From Antitrichia curtipendula (Eukaryota > Streptophyta > Bryopsida > Hypnales > Leucodontaceae), in NCBI GenBank assembly GCA_951230915.1, contig OX579636.1, forward strand, positions 26,037,567 to 26,101,566: a stretch of 64,000 nucleotides of DNA. The letters are read 5' to 3'. Both the position numbers and the translations under genes were made by a program. The notes below the pieces were generated by a model. That model was not told the DNA's origin. It ran no database searches and was given only the letters and a program-made list of their open reading frames with translations. Shown here piece by piece: positions 35,012 through 47,759 of this stretch. Each line of letters starts with the position of its first letter. Within the stretch, counting starts at the first letter, position 1.

Positions 35012-38000
35012 ATGGAAGGGTTGAAGAAGTTGGAGTATCTGTCGCTGGTGTCCAAGGTTTGCACAGAGTTGGAGGCGCACATCGGGTGCAGCGACAAAAT
35101 CTTGGCGGAGTTTATCATCGACTTGGCGCAGAAATGCGAGACGCAGCAGGAGTTCGGGAAGGTTTTGAAAGCTAATGACGCGGAGATGCCGGAGTATTTT
35201 GTCAAGACCTTGTTGACGATCATTCACGCCATTTTGCCGCCGGTGAGCCGGGACAAGTTGAGCAAGGGTTTAGGCGGGGACAATAAGGACTTGAAGCGGA
35301 GTGCCTTTCCGGGGTTGGCTGTGCCGGACAGCAAGCAGCGCGTGCGGGAGTTGGAGGACGAGCTCGAGGCCGATGGCGTCGGGGTTAGGGTTTCAGAGGG
35401 CCGGGTTGGTGGTGATGATGATGTCAGAGAGCATCGGAGGGGGGACAGAGACAGAGGTGGTGATTTTAGGGTTCGAGAGGGTGATAGGGTTCGAGATGGT
35501 GGGCGGGAGAAAGAGAAAGATAGGGCTGCCGGAAGGAGAGATGAGCGGGATGGCGGTCGGCACCGGGGGAGAGGCTATGACCGCGACGATGATCGGGAGA
35601 CACGATCGAAGGAGGATGTTAGGGTTTCCGAGCGCGGGGGCAGGGATATAGACGGGCGACGAGGGAATGACAGGTATGAAAGTGGTCGAGGGAGAGGTAG
35701 GGATGATGATATCGAGGATGGAGATCGGGGAGTTGTTAGGGCGCCGATGGTGGACGAGCCGGAGCTTTATGGGATCTATCGAGGCAGAGTCTCCCGGATC
35801 ATGGACTACGGTTGCTTTGTGCAGTTGTTAGGGGTTAGGGATCGGAAAGAGGGTTTGGTTCACGTGCATAATATTGCGTCGCGGCGTGTTGGGAATGCGA
35901 AGGATGCTGTGGAGCGGGACCAAGAAGTGTGGGTGAAAGTGCTGTCTGTAAGTGAAAAGAAGATTAGTCTTAGTATGCGAGATGTGGATCAAAAGACTGG
36001 AGAGGATTTGCTTCCTATGAAACGGATCACTGCTGAGGAAGAGAATTTCCGTGCGAATCCGTCTAGCTCTAGCCTGGCTCCTGAAATGCGGAAGGGGCTT
36101 TCGGGGATTACGATTGTCGAAGAAGATGAGAACACGTCGAACAGGAGGCCAATGAAGAGGATGAGTTCTCCTGAGCGGTGGGAGGCCAAGCAGCTGATTG
36201 CGTCAGGTGTATTGGGGGTCAAGGATTATCCGATGTATGATGATGATGGGGGAGGAATGTTGTATCATGATGAAGGGGCGGAGGAGGAGCTCGAGATTGA
36301 GCTGAATGAAGATGAACCGGCTTTTCTTCGCGGTCAAACAAGGTATTCGGTTGATGTGTCGCCGGTGAAGATTGTGAAGAACCCTGATGGGTCGTTGCAG
36401 AGAGCTGCCATGACGCAGTCGGCGCTTGCGAAAGAGAGACGAGAGTTGAGAGAGCAGCAACAACGGACGATGCTGGATTCTATACCGAAGGATTTGAATA
36501 GGCCCTGGGAGGATCCCATGCCAGAGACTGGTGAGCGACATCTCGCCCAGGAGCTGAGGGGAGTGGGTTTGTCGGCCTACGATATGCCGGAGTGGAAGAA
36601 AGATGCCTTTGGGAAGGCTCCAACGTTCGGGCAGCGGTCCAAGCTTTCGATTCAGGAACAGAGACAGAGTTTGCCTATATATAAACTCAAGAATGAACTC
36701 ATCAAGGCTGTGAATGATAATCAAGTGTTGGTGGTGATTGGAGAGACAGGTTCGGGGAAAACAACGCAGATGACTCAGTACCTCGCAGAAGCTGGGTATA
36801 CTACCAGGGGGAAGATAGGCTGCACGCAACCCAGGCGAGTCGCTGCTATGTCTGTGGCAAAGAGAGTAGCGGAAGAGTTTGGGTGCCGACTTGGGGAGGA
36901 GGTAGGGTATGCAATCCGGTTTGAGGATTGTACTGGACCTGAGACGGTGATCAAATATATGACAGACGGCATGCTGTTGCGGGAGATTCTGATCGACGAG
37001 ATGTGTGCTTCGTATTCGGTCGTTATGCTTGATGAAGCTCACGAGCGTACCATCCACACAGATGTCTTGTTTGGGCTTTTGAAAGGGCTTGTGAAACGCA
37101 GGCCTGATCTGAGGCTCATCGTCACCTCTGCAACGCTGGACGCGGAGAAATTCTCGAGATACTTTTTCGACTGCCCTATATTTACCATTCCTGGAAGAAC
37201 TTATCCTGTGGAAATACTGTACACGAAGATGCCAGAGACTGATTACTTGGATGCTGCTCTGATTACTGTCATGCAGATTCACCTTACAGAGCCTGAAGGG
37301 GATGTTCTTATCTTCTTAACAGGGCAAGAAGAGATTGACACGGCATGCCAAATTCTGTTTGAGCGGATGAAGGGTCTGGGGCCCAATGTTCCGGAACTCA
37401 TTATTCTTCCAGTTTACAGTGCTTTGCCGAGTGAAATGCAAACAAGGATCTTCGAGGCCCCACCACCAGGTACAAGAAAGGTTGTCGTTGCAACGAACAT
37501 TGCTGAGGCTTCTCTCACCATTGATGGAATCTACTATGTCGTGGATCCTGGATTTGCGAAGCAGAATGTTTACAACCCGAAGCTAGGTTTAGATTCCTTG
37601 GTGATCACTCCCATATCACAGGCCTCTGCAAGGCAACGAGCTGGACGTGCTGGAAGGACAGGACCTGGCAAGTGCTACCGATTGTACACAGAAAGCGCGT
37701 ATCGGAATGAGATGCTGCCGACAACAGTACCAGAAATTCAAAGGGTTAATCTGGGTTTGACTACCCTGACAATGAAAGCAATGGGAATCAATGATCTCCT
37801 ATCATTTGATTTCATGGATCCCCCTCCGCCTCAAGCACTTATCTCTGCGATGGAACAGCTGTACAGTCTTGGAGCTCTGGATGAGGAGGGACTTCTGACG
37901 AAACTCGGAAGGAAGATGGCAGAATTTCCTCTGGAGCCGCCACTTTCTAAGATGCTTCTTGCCAGCGTAGACTTGGGGTGCAGTGACGAGATCCTGACCA

Positions 38001-38635
38001 TAATTTCCATGTTGCAAGCTCAGAATATTTTTTACAGACCACGAGAGAAACAAGCGCAGGCTGATCAGAAGAGAGCCAAGTTTTTCCAAGTAGAGGGTGA
38101 TCATTTGACTCTGTTGGCTGTGTATGAAGCTTGGAAGGCGAAGAACTTTTCAGGTCCTTGGTGTTTTGAGAACTTTGTGCAATCTCGGTCATTGAGGAGG
38201 GCACAAGATGTGCGGAAACAGCTTCTTACAATCATGGACAGGTACAAGTTGGACGTGGTGAGTGCGGGCAGGAACTTTACAAGGATAAGAAAAGCAATAG
38301 CAGCGGGCTTTTTTTTCCATGCTGCACGGAAGGACCCCCAGGAGGGCTACCGGACTCTGGTAGAGAACCAACCGGTTTATATTCATCCCAGTAGTGCTTT
38401 ATTTCAGAGGCAACCTGACTGGGTTATCTACCATGAGTTGGTCATGACCACAAAGGAGTACATGCGGGAAGTGACTTTGATGGACCCGAAATGGTTGGTT
38501 GAATTGGCTCCACGTTTCTTCAAGGTTGCTGATCCCACAAAAATGAGCAAGAGGAAACGACAAGAGCGAATCGAACCTCTTTATGATCGGTACCATGAAC
38601 CAAATTCATGGCGTCTGAGTAAGAGACGAGCTTAA
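35012..38635 (+). CDS. PRP22: Pre-mRNA splicing ATP-dependent RNA helicase PRP22/DHX8, intronless
   Basis: This DEAH-box helicase releases spliced mRNA from the spliceosome in the nucleus. The single frame codes for 1207 residues, close to human DHX8 (1220). An N-terminal helical domain (1-80) is followed by an Arg/Asp/Glu/Gly-rich charged region (about 130-240). An S1 RNA-binding domain (about 250-320) reads [19 protein letters not shown]. The helicase core shows GETGSGKTT at 577-585, DEAH at 674-677, SAT at 706-708 and [16 protein letters not shown] from 875. The HA2/ratchet and OB-fold regions follow, ending in a basic tail (SKRRA). The S1 domain separates PRP22 from PRP2, PRP16 and PRP43. 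No frame shift or missing motif was seen. The lack of any intron in 3.6 kb is unusual next to its spliced neighbours. Confidence 0.97.
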   Translation: MEGLKKLEYLSLVSKVCTELEAHIGCSDKILAEFIIDLAQKCETQQEFGKVLKANDAEMPEYFVKTLLTIIHAILPPVSRDKLSKGLGGDNKDLKRSAFPGLAVPDSKQRVRELEDELEADGVGVRVSEGRVGGDDDVREHRRGDRDRGGDFRVREGDRVRDGGREKEKDRAAGRRDERDGGRHRGRGYDRDDDRETRSKEDVRVSERGGRDIDGRRGNDRYESGRGRGRDDDIEDGDRGVVRAPMVDEPELYGIYRGRVSRIMDYGCFVQLLGVRDRKEGLVHVHNIASRRVGNAKDAVERDQEVWVKVLSVSEKKISLSMRDVDQKTGEDLLPMKRITAEEENFRANPSSSSLAPEMRKGLSGITIVEEDENTSNRRPMKRMSSPERWEAKQLIASGVLGVKDYPMYDDDGGGMLYHDEGAEEELEIELNEDEPAFLRGQTRYSVDVSPVKIVKNPDGSLQRAAMTQSALAKERRELREQQQRTMLDSIPKDLNRPWEDPMPETGERHLAQELRGVGLSAYDMPEWKKDAFGKAPTFGQRSKLSIQEQRQSLPIYKLKNELIKAVNDNQVLVVIGETGSGKTTQMTQYLAEAGYTTRGKIGCTQPRRVAAMSVAKRVAEEFGCRLGEEVGYAIRFEDCTGPETVIKYMTDGMLLREILIDEMCASYSVVMLDEAHERTIHTDVLFGLLKGLVKRRPDLRLIVTSATLDAEKFSRYFFDCPIFTIPGRTYPVEILYTKMPETDYLDAALITVMQIHLTEPEGDVLIFLTGQEEIDTACQILFERMKGLGPNVPELIILPVYSALPSEMQTRIFEAPPPGTRKVVVATNIAEASLTIDGIYYVVDPGFAKQNVYNPKLGLDSLVITPISQASARQRAGRAGRTGPGKCYRLYTESAYRNEMLPTTVPEIQRVNLGLTTLTMKAMGINDLLSFDFMDPPPPQALISAMEQLYSLGALDEEGLLTKLGRKMAEFPLEPPLSKMLLASVDLGCSDEILTIISMLQAQNIFYRPREKQAQADQKRAKFFQVEGDHLTLLAVYEAWKAKNFSGPWCFENFVQSRSLRRAQDVRKQLLTIMDRYKLDVVSAGRNFTRIRKAIAAGFFFHAARKDPQEGYRTLVENQPVYIHPSSALFQRQPDWVIYHELVMTTKEYMREVTLMDPKWLVELAPRFFKVADPTKMSKRKRQERIEPLYDRYHEPNSWRLSKRRA

Positions 38636-39621
38636 GCACTGTAGGCAATCTCAGAGCTAGGAGAGTCCCTCTCTGAAGTTCAATACACTGGATGGAAGAG
38701 ATATTATGAATTTGAAGAGCGTGGAGAATGAAGAGCATGAAGCAAACAGTGCAGCGAATTCTCTGGCCTGCTGTATTTGCTGCACGAGGGGTCGATGACC
38801 ATGAGCTTTCAGCGTAAACAGGCGGGACAGGCGGGACGCGCGGGACCCAAATCTCGCACACTTGTCGCTCGGGCATTGGTTCAGAGCATGACAATTGTGC
38901 ACGATAAGCATTGCACTTCGTCATTCATTCATTGGAGTTTGAAGACAGTTGGTAGCATTTTCGACATTCCTTGTTGCTACGTCAGCTGATCCAATCTGCA
39001 GACTGAAGTCTGTTCATTAACAGAATACCATAACTTGTCAGTTCGTTGACAGAAACGTTGTATACAACTTGCTTGTTAACGAGCAAATTGTTATAATGTA
39101 GCTTCTCATTAATGACATCACGGTATATAACGTAGTAGCTGGAATTATTCAAAGACTCATAGCAACTAAATTCCATGAAAGAATGTATATGTGGAGCTTG
39201 AATTTTTTTCAAAACCAGACACAAGAATGTTTGTGAGAATCTGGCAAAATATCAAATGTTCAAAGCCTAATCTCAGAAATTTGAACCATATACTTCTAAT
39301 CCATGGTAAAACTAAATCCTACTTCCAAGTAAGTCTATCTTTCTTCTTTGACTTCTTGTAGAGATTATTGTTGCAATTCATTGAAATGTTAAAAAGAAAC
39401 TTGTGGAATGAACCATTTATGAATGATGCAAGAGGATTTCTGGATACATCAAATTGAGCATTGGCATCCTCGATTGAGTAGCTTGAGAGGCTTCATTATC
39501 AACAAGTGGCTTGAGTGTCAATGGGATATTTTCTTTTCTCTATACAACTTCTAGCTATAAGGTTAGATTCTTCAATTAGTTTTGAAATAGTATGAGAATC
39601 TTGTTTTCCCAAAGTTCCCAA
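38636..39621. other. 3' flank of PRP22 and spacer
   Basis: The first 350 bases are GC-moderate and probably hold the PRP22 3' UTR, including a short GGCGGGACA tandem near 38820. After 39000 the sequence is AT-rich with no recognised gene. Confidence 0.5.
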
Positions 39622-39824
39622 CACTACAAGAGAAAGGGGTGTTTTAAATAGTGTTCTAGACATCATGTCTTTTAAATAATGTCTTTTAAGTAAGGTTTTA
39701 AGTAAAATTTTACTAAAAAGATAGTTTTTTTAGTAAAATTTTACTTAAAACCTTACTTAAAAGACATTACTTAAAAGACGTGATGTCTAGAACACTACTT
39801 AAAACACCCCTTTCTCTTGTAGTG
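39622..39824. mobile_element. CACTA-type MITE, hairpin, 203 bp
   Basis: It starts CACTACAAGAGAAAGGGG and ends CCCCTTTCTCTTGTAGTG, with the 3-bp repeat CAA on both sides (39619-39621 and 39825-39827). The two halves are near-perfect inverted copies around a short spacer near 39722. Ends and target repeat size place it in the CACTA superfamily. High arm identity suggests a fairly recent copy. Confidence 0.9.
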
Positions 39825-39827
39825 CAA

Positions 39828-42400
39828 AGACCAACAAGTATGTTTTTCTCATCTCTTTCCTACATGGTGTTTTGTCCCTTTCTCACCATGACGTTTTGGA
39901 TTAGATAATGTTTGAGAGCTAGGAGGCTTAAAAGCATTGTGGGACATAATGCAAAGTGTAATAGTTCATCACAAACATCCATATCTATATTTTTTGCAAA
40001 TCTAAGGATATAGAAAGAGGGACTTTGTTATGAGTTATATTGCTTTTCTAACTATTCAAGGGAATAGTAACAAATTTGCTTTAAAAATGGAACTTGGCAT
40101 CATGGTCCAATTTTTTCTTGCACATGGTTATATTGTTTACTAAGGAAAGAGAAAGAAATGTTATATTGAATTCTAGAAGGGATTAGGTTTTATCTTCCTC
40201 GTGCTTATGCTTTAAGGTGGTTGACCTCTTCTTGATCATTTAAGAAATTCAACATATCTATTGTATGGTGAAGGAAAAAATTTCCCCATTTATAGAAATA
40301 GATTTCAAAAGGATTTTTTAATTTTAAATATTTTTTCCCTGAAAAACAAAATTACCATGATTTTTTTTCGTGAAGGTTCTATTCAACCTATTTTCATTAT
40401 ATAGGTAATTCTATTTCCAACCATAGGCTGATTACAAAATCAACCATGCTTTAGTGCAGGTGATAATTGTGGCTGCCAGTGTACATCTTGTGACCATTGT
40501 ATGCTTTCAATGTACACCTCTTCAACATTTGTGTTACAGGAGCTATCACCTAAACCACAACTAATTGGACTAAACATGGCAGCCTAACTAGCGAAAATGA
40601 ATGGTTGATCGGAAAGAGGTCGGCTACCTTATACCAATTAGAGTTCAATGAGTGGGATAGCTGTCAAGTGACACAGATCAAGTGAGCCTGGAAAGTAACC
40701 CAGTTTGTGTACTCTACAGACTGCGATTGGCTTGTACTGAAATAAATAAAAGACATGGCTGCAGTATATCTTGGAATTTTTCGATCTCTTGAAGTAAGTT
40801 AGACTATCTTCCCTATCGCCAGGTCTTCTTCTCAACCAAACGTTCAGAAGCCAGTCTTCAAACCGATTGCAAGCTAAGTTAATTTAATGCTCTCAATTCT
40901 TGTGACCAGCATGAATGTTCCACCGAAATATTGTCGTCTTTTGAACTCTCGGCGAGCTCTTTTGTGCCAATACTGAATATTTCAGTGGCTGCAAAGCCAG
41001 TCATCTAGCTTTTCATTTGTGTAAATTGCAGATTTGTAGAGTACTTGTAATATAATGCTGAGTCCACCTGTAGCCGCCAGATACGAATGTCAACGGTACG
41101 CCAGAAGTTGTTCAAGGTGTGTCGGTAACTTGCACAATTGGTTGTCACTGGGTGACTGGGTGACTGCAAGAAAGATCGGTCTTATTTTGTAAAATAGTTA
41201 GAGTGATGGAATTGTCATCGGCCATAACTTTTGAAGCATGAGTTTGATTAGCTTGAATTTTTTACTAAAGATGGCTAACTTTGATAGTAATCAGATACCT
41301 TTATTTTTTAAGAAATTTTAAAAATTATTTTTTAATTTAAAATTCAATTTGTCACACTTTGTAATTTTGGGACTCTTAGTACTAGGGAGTACCGAAAATC
41401 AATGCTCTAGAGCTGAAATTTTTGTGGTCCATTTTTATACTAGAAATATTACTTTATGTCCTCTACATGCGTGCAAATAGGGCTCCCTTGTGAAAAGACT
41501 TATGAACATTGAAGATGGTTTCAAGAGAATTCTTTTCGTGAAATCTCTTCATCATAAAGTTCTCTCAAATGACCAACTTTTATTTATTTAAAAAAAAAAA
41601 TCCCTATTTTTTACAAATTGAAATGTCAAAGTACCTATTTTCTTAAGGTTTTCCACTTTTCTAGTTCTCCTATTCAGAAAAAATTTGTATCCTTTTCTTG
41701 CCTAGGGTACTGTCCACTTAAAGGTGTATACATTGAACATATTTTTTATATTTAAAAATAAATAAATAATTTAAAAAAAAATATTGTAGTTAGAAAATTT
41801 CAAATTTCAAATCCCTATTTAGTTTTTAGGGACAATAAAGGGGTCTTTAATACTTAAAGACTACATATAAATAAAATAAAATATTTATTTATTTATTTAA
41901 ATTTTAATTAGAAAATTATTATAAAGGATAGGGAGAGGTTGAAAACTTTAAAAAAATAAAAATAAAAATAAGAAGGCAACGCTCTTTGGTAAGGGACATG
42001 ACTATTAAGAAAATTAGTATAAAAAGTTTTAAGAAAATGAAAACTATGGTATTGTGTAGAATGCTTAGTTGCATTTGCATTGCTATTGTGTGTGTTGTGT
42101 CTTGTGTGTTGATTCCTGCAATTGGATGCATGCAAAAATTGGAAATTGAGATTGTGAGTGATTTTAGAAATTTGTTTTGAGAGATTGCAAAAAGAAACTC
42201 CTGCAAGAACTCGGTGCTACAAATTTGGGGATAAGACTGTGTGTGGAAATAACAACGTGAGGGCAATTGAACGTACAAAATCTCCAGTATCAATCGAACA
42301 TGCTGGGGCAAAATCTCGTTTTGGAGCAACTGGCAGCAAGGAGAATTTGGGGTGAATGAAGGAGGATTGGCCCAGGAAGTTGCTGTGAAGATTGATACGG
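39828..42400. other. Spacer without recognised genes
   Basis: Mixed sequence. AT-rich runs lie at 41570-41970. The part at 40440-41160 is less AT-rich and might be unique, but shows no protein or RNA similarity. A 64-codon frame at 41986-42180 with one hydrophobic stretch has no support. Confidence 0.5.
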
Positions 42401-42404
42401 CAGT

Positions 42405-43140
42405 ATAAGGGCTCCCCCCCCCCGGGTGGCCTCTCGATACCAAGAAGGGTCATCTCGGAGGACTGGCCACATTCATCAGTGAAAGCATTCGGGTGTGGGA
42501 TTTGGTCTCCCTCCCCATTTTTTTTGATCGGTGCTTGTGTTGGTTCCCCACGTCGCCTCATTTGAAGCTTAGTGTTCAAATTCTCCCAGTAAATATTTAA
42601 AAAAAAAGCGCGGCCCTGCCCACAGCAGCGTGTCTGCTCAGATGCAATGCAAGGACTCCGACCCCCCGGTTGGCCTCTTGGTACCGAGAAGGGTCATCTC
42701 GGAGGGCTGGACACATTCATCAGTGAAAGCATTTGGGTGTGGGATTTGGTCTCCTTCCCCATTTTTTTTGATCGGTGCTTGTCTTGGTTCCCCACGTCAC
42801 CTCATTTGAAGCCTGGTGTTCAAATTCTCTCGATAAATATTTAAAAAAAAAAAAGCACGGCCCTGCCCCTAGCGGCATGTCTGCTCAGATGCAGTGCAAG
42901 GGCTCCGATCTCCCGGGTGGCCTCTCGGTACCGAGAGGGGTCATCTCGGAGGGCCAGCCACTTTCATCAGTGAAAGCATTCGGGTGTGGGATTTGGTCTC
43001 CCTCTCCATTTTTTTTGATCAGTGCTTTTTTTGGTTCCCCACATTGCCTCAGATGAAGCTTGGTGTTCAAATTCTCCCGATAAATATTTAAAAAAAAAAG
43101 CGCGGACCATCCTTGAGGGGCCTCACTGCTTAGATTCAGT
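42405..43140. repeat. Three tandem copies of a ~245-bp unit with A-rich ends
   Basis: Copies are offset by 244 and 247 bp: the shared word CATCTCGGAG falls at 42451, 42695 and 42942. Each unit contains GAAAGCATTCGGGTGTGGGA, a TTTTTTTTGATC run, GTTCAAATTCTC, then AAATATTTAAAAAAA followed by a GCGCGGCCC-like block. Each also has a version of the perfect palindrome CCTCTCGGTACCGAGAGG. The same palindrome core recurs near 45889 inside the neighbouring gene. The A-rich end of each unit recalls a retroposed (SINE-like) tail, but no RNA polymerase III promoter is certain. Confidence 0.8.
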
Positions 43141-43310
43141 GAATCCAGGGAGGGGCTTCATCTCCCTTTCTAGATCTATAATTTTCCGAGGCTTCCTTGG
43201 AATGTGAACGTCACATAATTTCGAACGAATCTAAGTCTCTGTTATATTATCTTTCTCATTGCATCAATAGTAGAGTATACGGATTCCTAATGGATATTTC
43301 CGTTATTAGG

Positions 43311-46300
43311 TTCCTGTGCTAGCGACACTGGATGTCCAAAAGAAGTTTCCCTTGAACTGTGTGAAATTTCGGGAATATGAAAGCATATCTTGCACACACT
43401 CTACTTGCACTTCTATTGGAGAGAATCTTCTAGAGGAGCTCAACTCCTCTCCTGCTTTTAGCGTAGACTATTGCACGTGTGAGCAAGGAGCTCTAAATGT
43501 GACATTCCACATTGATTCCGATGATGACATTCTCATATTCTATTGTGGGAATTACATGCCTCTGACACAGAGGTGCACTTGTGGACTCTGAGGTAGCCAT
43601 AGGTTACATTGTGACCAAGGTTGGATATTTGGAATCATATGATTTAAAATTATAATTCAACTGAACCATCTGATACGTGATGTCACTACCTTATATGCAT
43701 ATACCGTTCTTGAATGACTTGGTCCTCATGATCCTGAAATGGTTATTGTTGTGCATCCCATGTGTAGGAGACACAAAGTGAAAGTCAAGTAGGCTCTTCT
43801 ACGAGGTCGCCTGTTCCCACTGTGGTGGATGATGTGCCAATACCTCCGGTTGAGTTTGCGGAGGTGCAGGAGTTGGAAGATGACGGCCTCACTAGAATTG
43901 GTCGGGACATGTTAGAGGACGATATTAGAAAGACTCAGAAGCTGGACATTGTATCAACTATTGCAAGCTTGAAGCTCTCCTCTTCCAATTTGTCTAGAAT
44001 GCGCATTCCGTTATACCAAATGGTTCCTATGCCAATGGTTTGTCCAACACTACAGTGTGACCTTGTGTAGCTAGAGAGCCAGTTTGCATATGGATACGAG
44101 GAGGGTGCAAGAGTCTTCTATGTCTCCATTGCTAATGAATCCGGTTAGACCGGAATGTTTTCGGCCTTAGAGAAGGAGGAATGGAGACCTTTGTGGAACC
44201 AAGTGAACGACAAGTTCAATGCCCATCTTCTTTCTCAGACTGCCCTCAAGCATTTAGTGGACCAAAAGTTCTTTGTCTGTGACGGCAATCACCGCCGAAT
44301 TGCTTGGATGAACCATATCCAGCGGAAGCACCTCGCTGACATTAAGTGGCATTACACTGTGGACACAATTTTCCTAGACACGAGAAGTCAAATCTGCACC
44401 ACCATGCAGGCTATGCACGACATTAATCAGTAAGTACTTTCTAATATTCCAGTTTCAGTACTATCGATTTATTGATTATTCAGTCTGCGAGAGTATACTA
44501 TCTTCTGATATTTGACTCCATGCCTTTTTTGTCGATGTAGGCAAACAGAGAATTCTCACGTCAAGACAGACCTCGTGCATACTCTATACCGTGTGCAAAA
44601 GTATGGGGTCATGGACGTCGAGAAATTTCATGAGCTGTTGACGTCAGAGGAATTTCAGACCTACAAGCAATACAACTGCCCGTCCTAGTACTCCATGCCT
44701 CTTGATGTATTTATGTCGTTCATTTTTAAGGTATATTTTCAAACATTCTGTATATTGAGTGTGAGTGATATAAAAAAGACAATAATTTTGGAAGTCCTCA
44801 CAAGTAATATTATTTTTTGGCGTTGAGCAGCAAGAGATTTCGACGGCCGCTGGCTTTGTTGTTCGTAAGTATCATGAGGATATTCCTGAAGAGGACGTCA
44901 CACAAAATGGAGTTGCAGCTGCTATGAGGAAGTCCATCAAATAGGCCAAGGCCTCAAACCGGGGCAAACTGTCTAAAATTGTTTCCGTGGCGACTCCGTC
45001 TTTGGGGCCTGAGTTCTTACAAGAGGTAAATGTCTAGTCTACATCATATGCTCAGTTCATTGTGTTTGGAAACCCATGTACTCTATCTAACAAGTGATTT
45101 CTGTATGGCAAATGCAAATCTAGAGGCACTACACTTTAAATGTAGTACCGGAATTAACCCTAGAGAAGTTGTAGATGATATCATCTGCAAACGCCCCTGC
45201 AACATACAAAGTAAAGTGGCTCAAGTGGATGAACGCATCTGCCCCAACAAGGGAGGCTCAGAAATTCCCACCTCATCTTGTCAACGAGGATAAGTTGATG
45301 CTGTTTGTTGGAAAGGCTTGTTGGTATACAGGGGTGAGGCTTCCTGCGTTATTTACCAATTTTACTTTAATTTCTTATGTGATTATGTACCATCACCTCC
45401 TCGCATGCATTGTTTCACTCACTCCATAATTCCATTGCCTTTGCAGTTAGAGGAGTCAGCTGTGGCGCTCTTTGATGCCGTCTGCAAGGCTGACAACATC
45501 CCTATCAATATGGATGTTCCTATGGAGCCGCAAACATTGTAGGACTATCTTAAAGACTGGAGAATGAAGCTGTGGGACTTGGCCTATACTGGCCTAATCA
45601 AGGGATTGGACTCATTTAAAAAGTCAGATACGTTTAAAGACTTCAGAGGAGCTACTCTCGTAGTGAAGCGACTGATCTACAGGTATTGTATTCACAAGTT
45701 ACTCTCTAAGTACTTTGTCTTAAATAATCAGGTTGTACATGCATTAGGCAGCCAAACTGATTCTTTCGTTACTCAATGAGGTAGCTAATGATAAGGGTAG
45801 TATAGAACGATCATTAAACCAAATACAAGTTATTCCATTTCGGTCCCGCACATTCAGATTTGCCAAGATGTAGGCCGTCGTCCAGGGCCTCTTGGTACCG
45901 AGAGGCCCTGCAAGGGGTTCTACATTCTGCATTATTTTTGACGATATGTATTTTCCTTTTGAGGTTGTGATATATTGATTATGATACGTGGGACATATAT
46001 GGCCATGAGGTAGGCAGCCTCAATCGTATCATGGTATTGAGAGGGGTTTCAAAGTGGTCACCTCATACACCATTACTTTGTTGTCAGAATTCTTCAGTAT
46101 TTTTTTAAACTATTTCTTATATCTATCTTTTCCAGGTATTTCAAGTTTGAATTATATGCGAAAAAGGCGATACAGAAGATAGATTTACCGCCTTTTTTGA
46201 CCACTTGGTTAGACAAATCTTTGGACGAGTGCATGTTTTCTGCAACACAGTTGTAGAATGGCCCTCTCCCCATCTACAGGTGTGCCCGTGGTACCTGAAG

Positions 46301-47433
46301 TGCAACTTGGGCACCACTCCGCTTGAAGAGGAAGAACTCTTCAAGAGATTGAAGGAGACTGTAGACGTGGAACCAGAGTTTGATGAATTCACGGGATTGG
46401 ATCCTGAGGCTAAAGCGAAGGCAATTGCCAAACGAGATGTGGCGGACAAGAAAAAGACGGAGAAGCTGGAGGAGGCTAAGAAGAAGAATGACAAAACCAA
46501 GTAGAAGAGGATGGTGGCGAAGACGGAGAAAGAGGCGGAGAAGGCCATAAACAAGGAAATGAAGCGGAAGGCCGAGACACCATTGGAGGAACCTGCTACG
46601 AGCGCCGCTGAGATGAAGGATACATCCTCTAGCTTCTCACTTACTCAAGAGAGATTGGTGCACGGCCTAACAACGACTGCTCCAAACATCGACCCCGTCG
46701 CGGACATTGACGAGTGCATACTCAATTTGTCCTTAAGTAGTCTTGCAGACGTCGTCGTGGACTACACATCAGCTACTGGTAATTTTTATTCATGGTTACT
46801 TGAAGATCTCGAGTACTATGCCATGAAGCTTTTTTTTTGGATGGAGTGTTCTAATATTTCCGTGACATGATCGAAGGTTCCACCATTCAAGCCTGCTGCG
46901 CCATGCATCGTCATATACTAGCATTTGAGGAGAACAAGGATATCTTCGATGCCCTTATTGCTCCAGGCATGAGCACTATTGCGGTCGTTCGCCCACCACC
47001 ACCACGAGCAGAGGCAAAGCTTCTCGACTCGGAAGAAGAAGATATTCCTACGCAGCCTGTCAAGAAGACCTTCCAATTCAATAAGTAAGTTTCACTTTAA
47101 TCTACTTGTTTGTTTCATGTGATGGATCTTGTTTTCTTGTATTCTAATGTGTTATTTTTTGGTATTTGTAGGAAAGCCAAGGAACTGATGTTCTCTCACC
47201 AAGTCCCTTTTTTTGCCAAATCGGGATTTTTTCCTAGCCCTTCGAAACCATTTCAGCTATCCTTGTATGCTGAGGCTATTTCCAAGGATTTTGTGATTCA
47301 AAACCCGAGACCCACTTCTAGGGCCTATTTGGTAGATCCTCGTGCTCTCCAGTTCATAGATGATTGCGCCGTAGAGTTTGACTTGCAGACAACAAATAGT
47401 GAAGGTAGTTCGACCTCAGCCCAATCTATGTGA
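43311..47433 (+). pseudogene. Inactivated multi-exon gene with DGNHR motif, family unknown
   Basis: At least nine exons with GT-AG borders can be followed. Examples are 43768-44429, 44541-44730, 44831-45025, 45448-45682 and a long final set from 46138 to 47433. A conserved-looking stretch reads LVDQKFFVCDGNHRRIAWMN, followed by LDTR, MQAMHDIN and ENSHVKTDLVHTLYRVQK. Asp-Gly-Asn-His-Arg recalls the DGxHR box of ParB/sulfiredoxin-fold proteins; that link is inference. A Lys/Glu-rich coiled segment lies at 46300-46590. In-frame TAG stops occur at 44068, 44144, 44686, 44942, 45539, 46249 and 46502. Exon edges and phases otherwise hold, so the gene was functional until recently. I do not know its role. 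A transposon-borne gene is the main alternative. Confidence 0.65.
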
Positions 47434-47759
47434 CTTTCTCGTATCCAGTTTTGTCGATGGATGGTATGCATGAAATTGATTTTCAAGATATTTTTTTCTA
47501 TTATTTTTGTATTTGAGGTTATTCTCAGACTCAATATGCTCTTAGCCCCTCAAATTTATTTGGCGTGCATGCTTAATTATAATATATCACCCTAAACCTA
47601 CCGGACAACAAATCCTAAATGTCGTCAGCGGCAAATGCAAATATTCCAGACTTCAATATGTTATGTTTGCACGTCATCACGAATTCTAAAATGTTAAACT
47701 ACTAAACCTTAAACCCTGCCATGCTTGATGGATTGGTCAGGGTCCTTGTCTCTCAACTG

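Noticed and set aside
36203..37282. Long antisense frame of 359 codons within PRP22
   Set aside because: It lies wholly opposite the conserved helicase core and has no family features; it is a shadow of the real gene.
41986..42180. 64-codon frame with a hydrophobic stretch
   Set aside because: AT-rich spacer, no upstream signals and no similarity; a chance frame is more likely.
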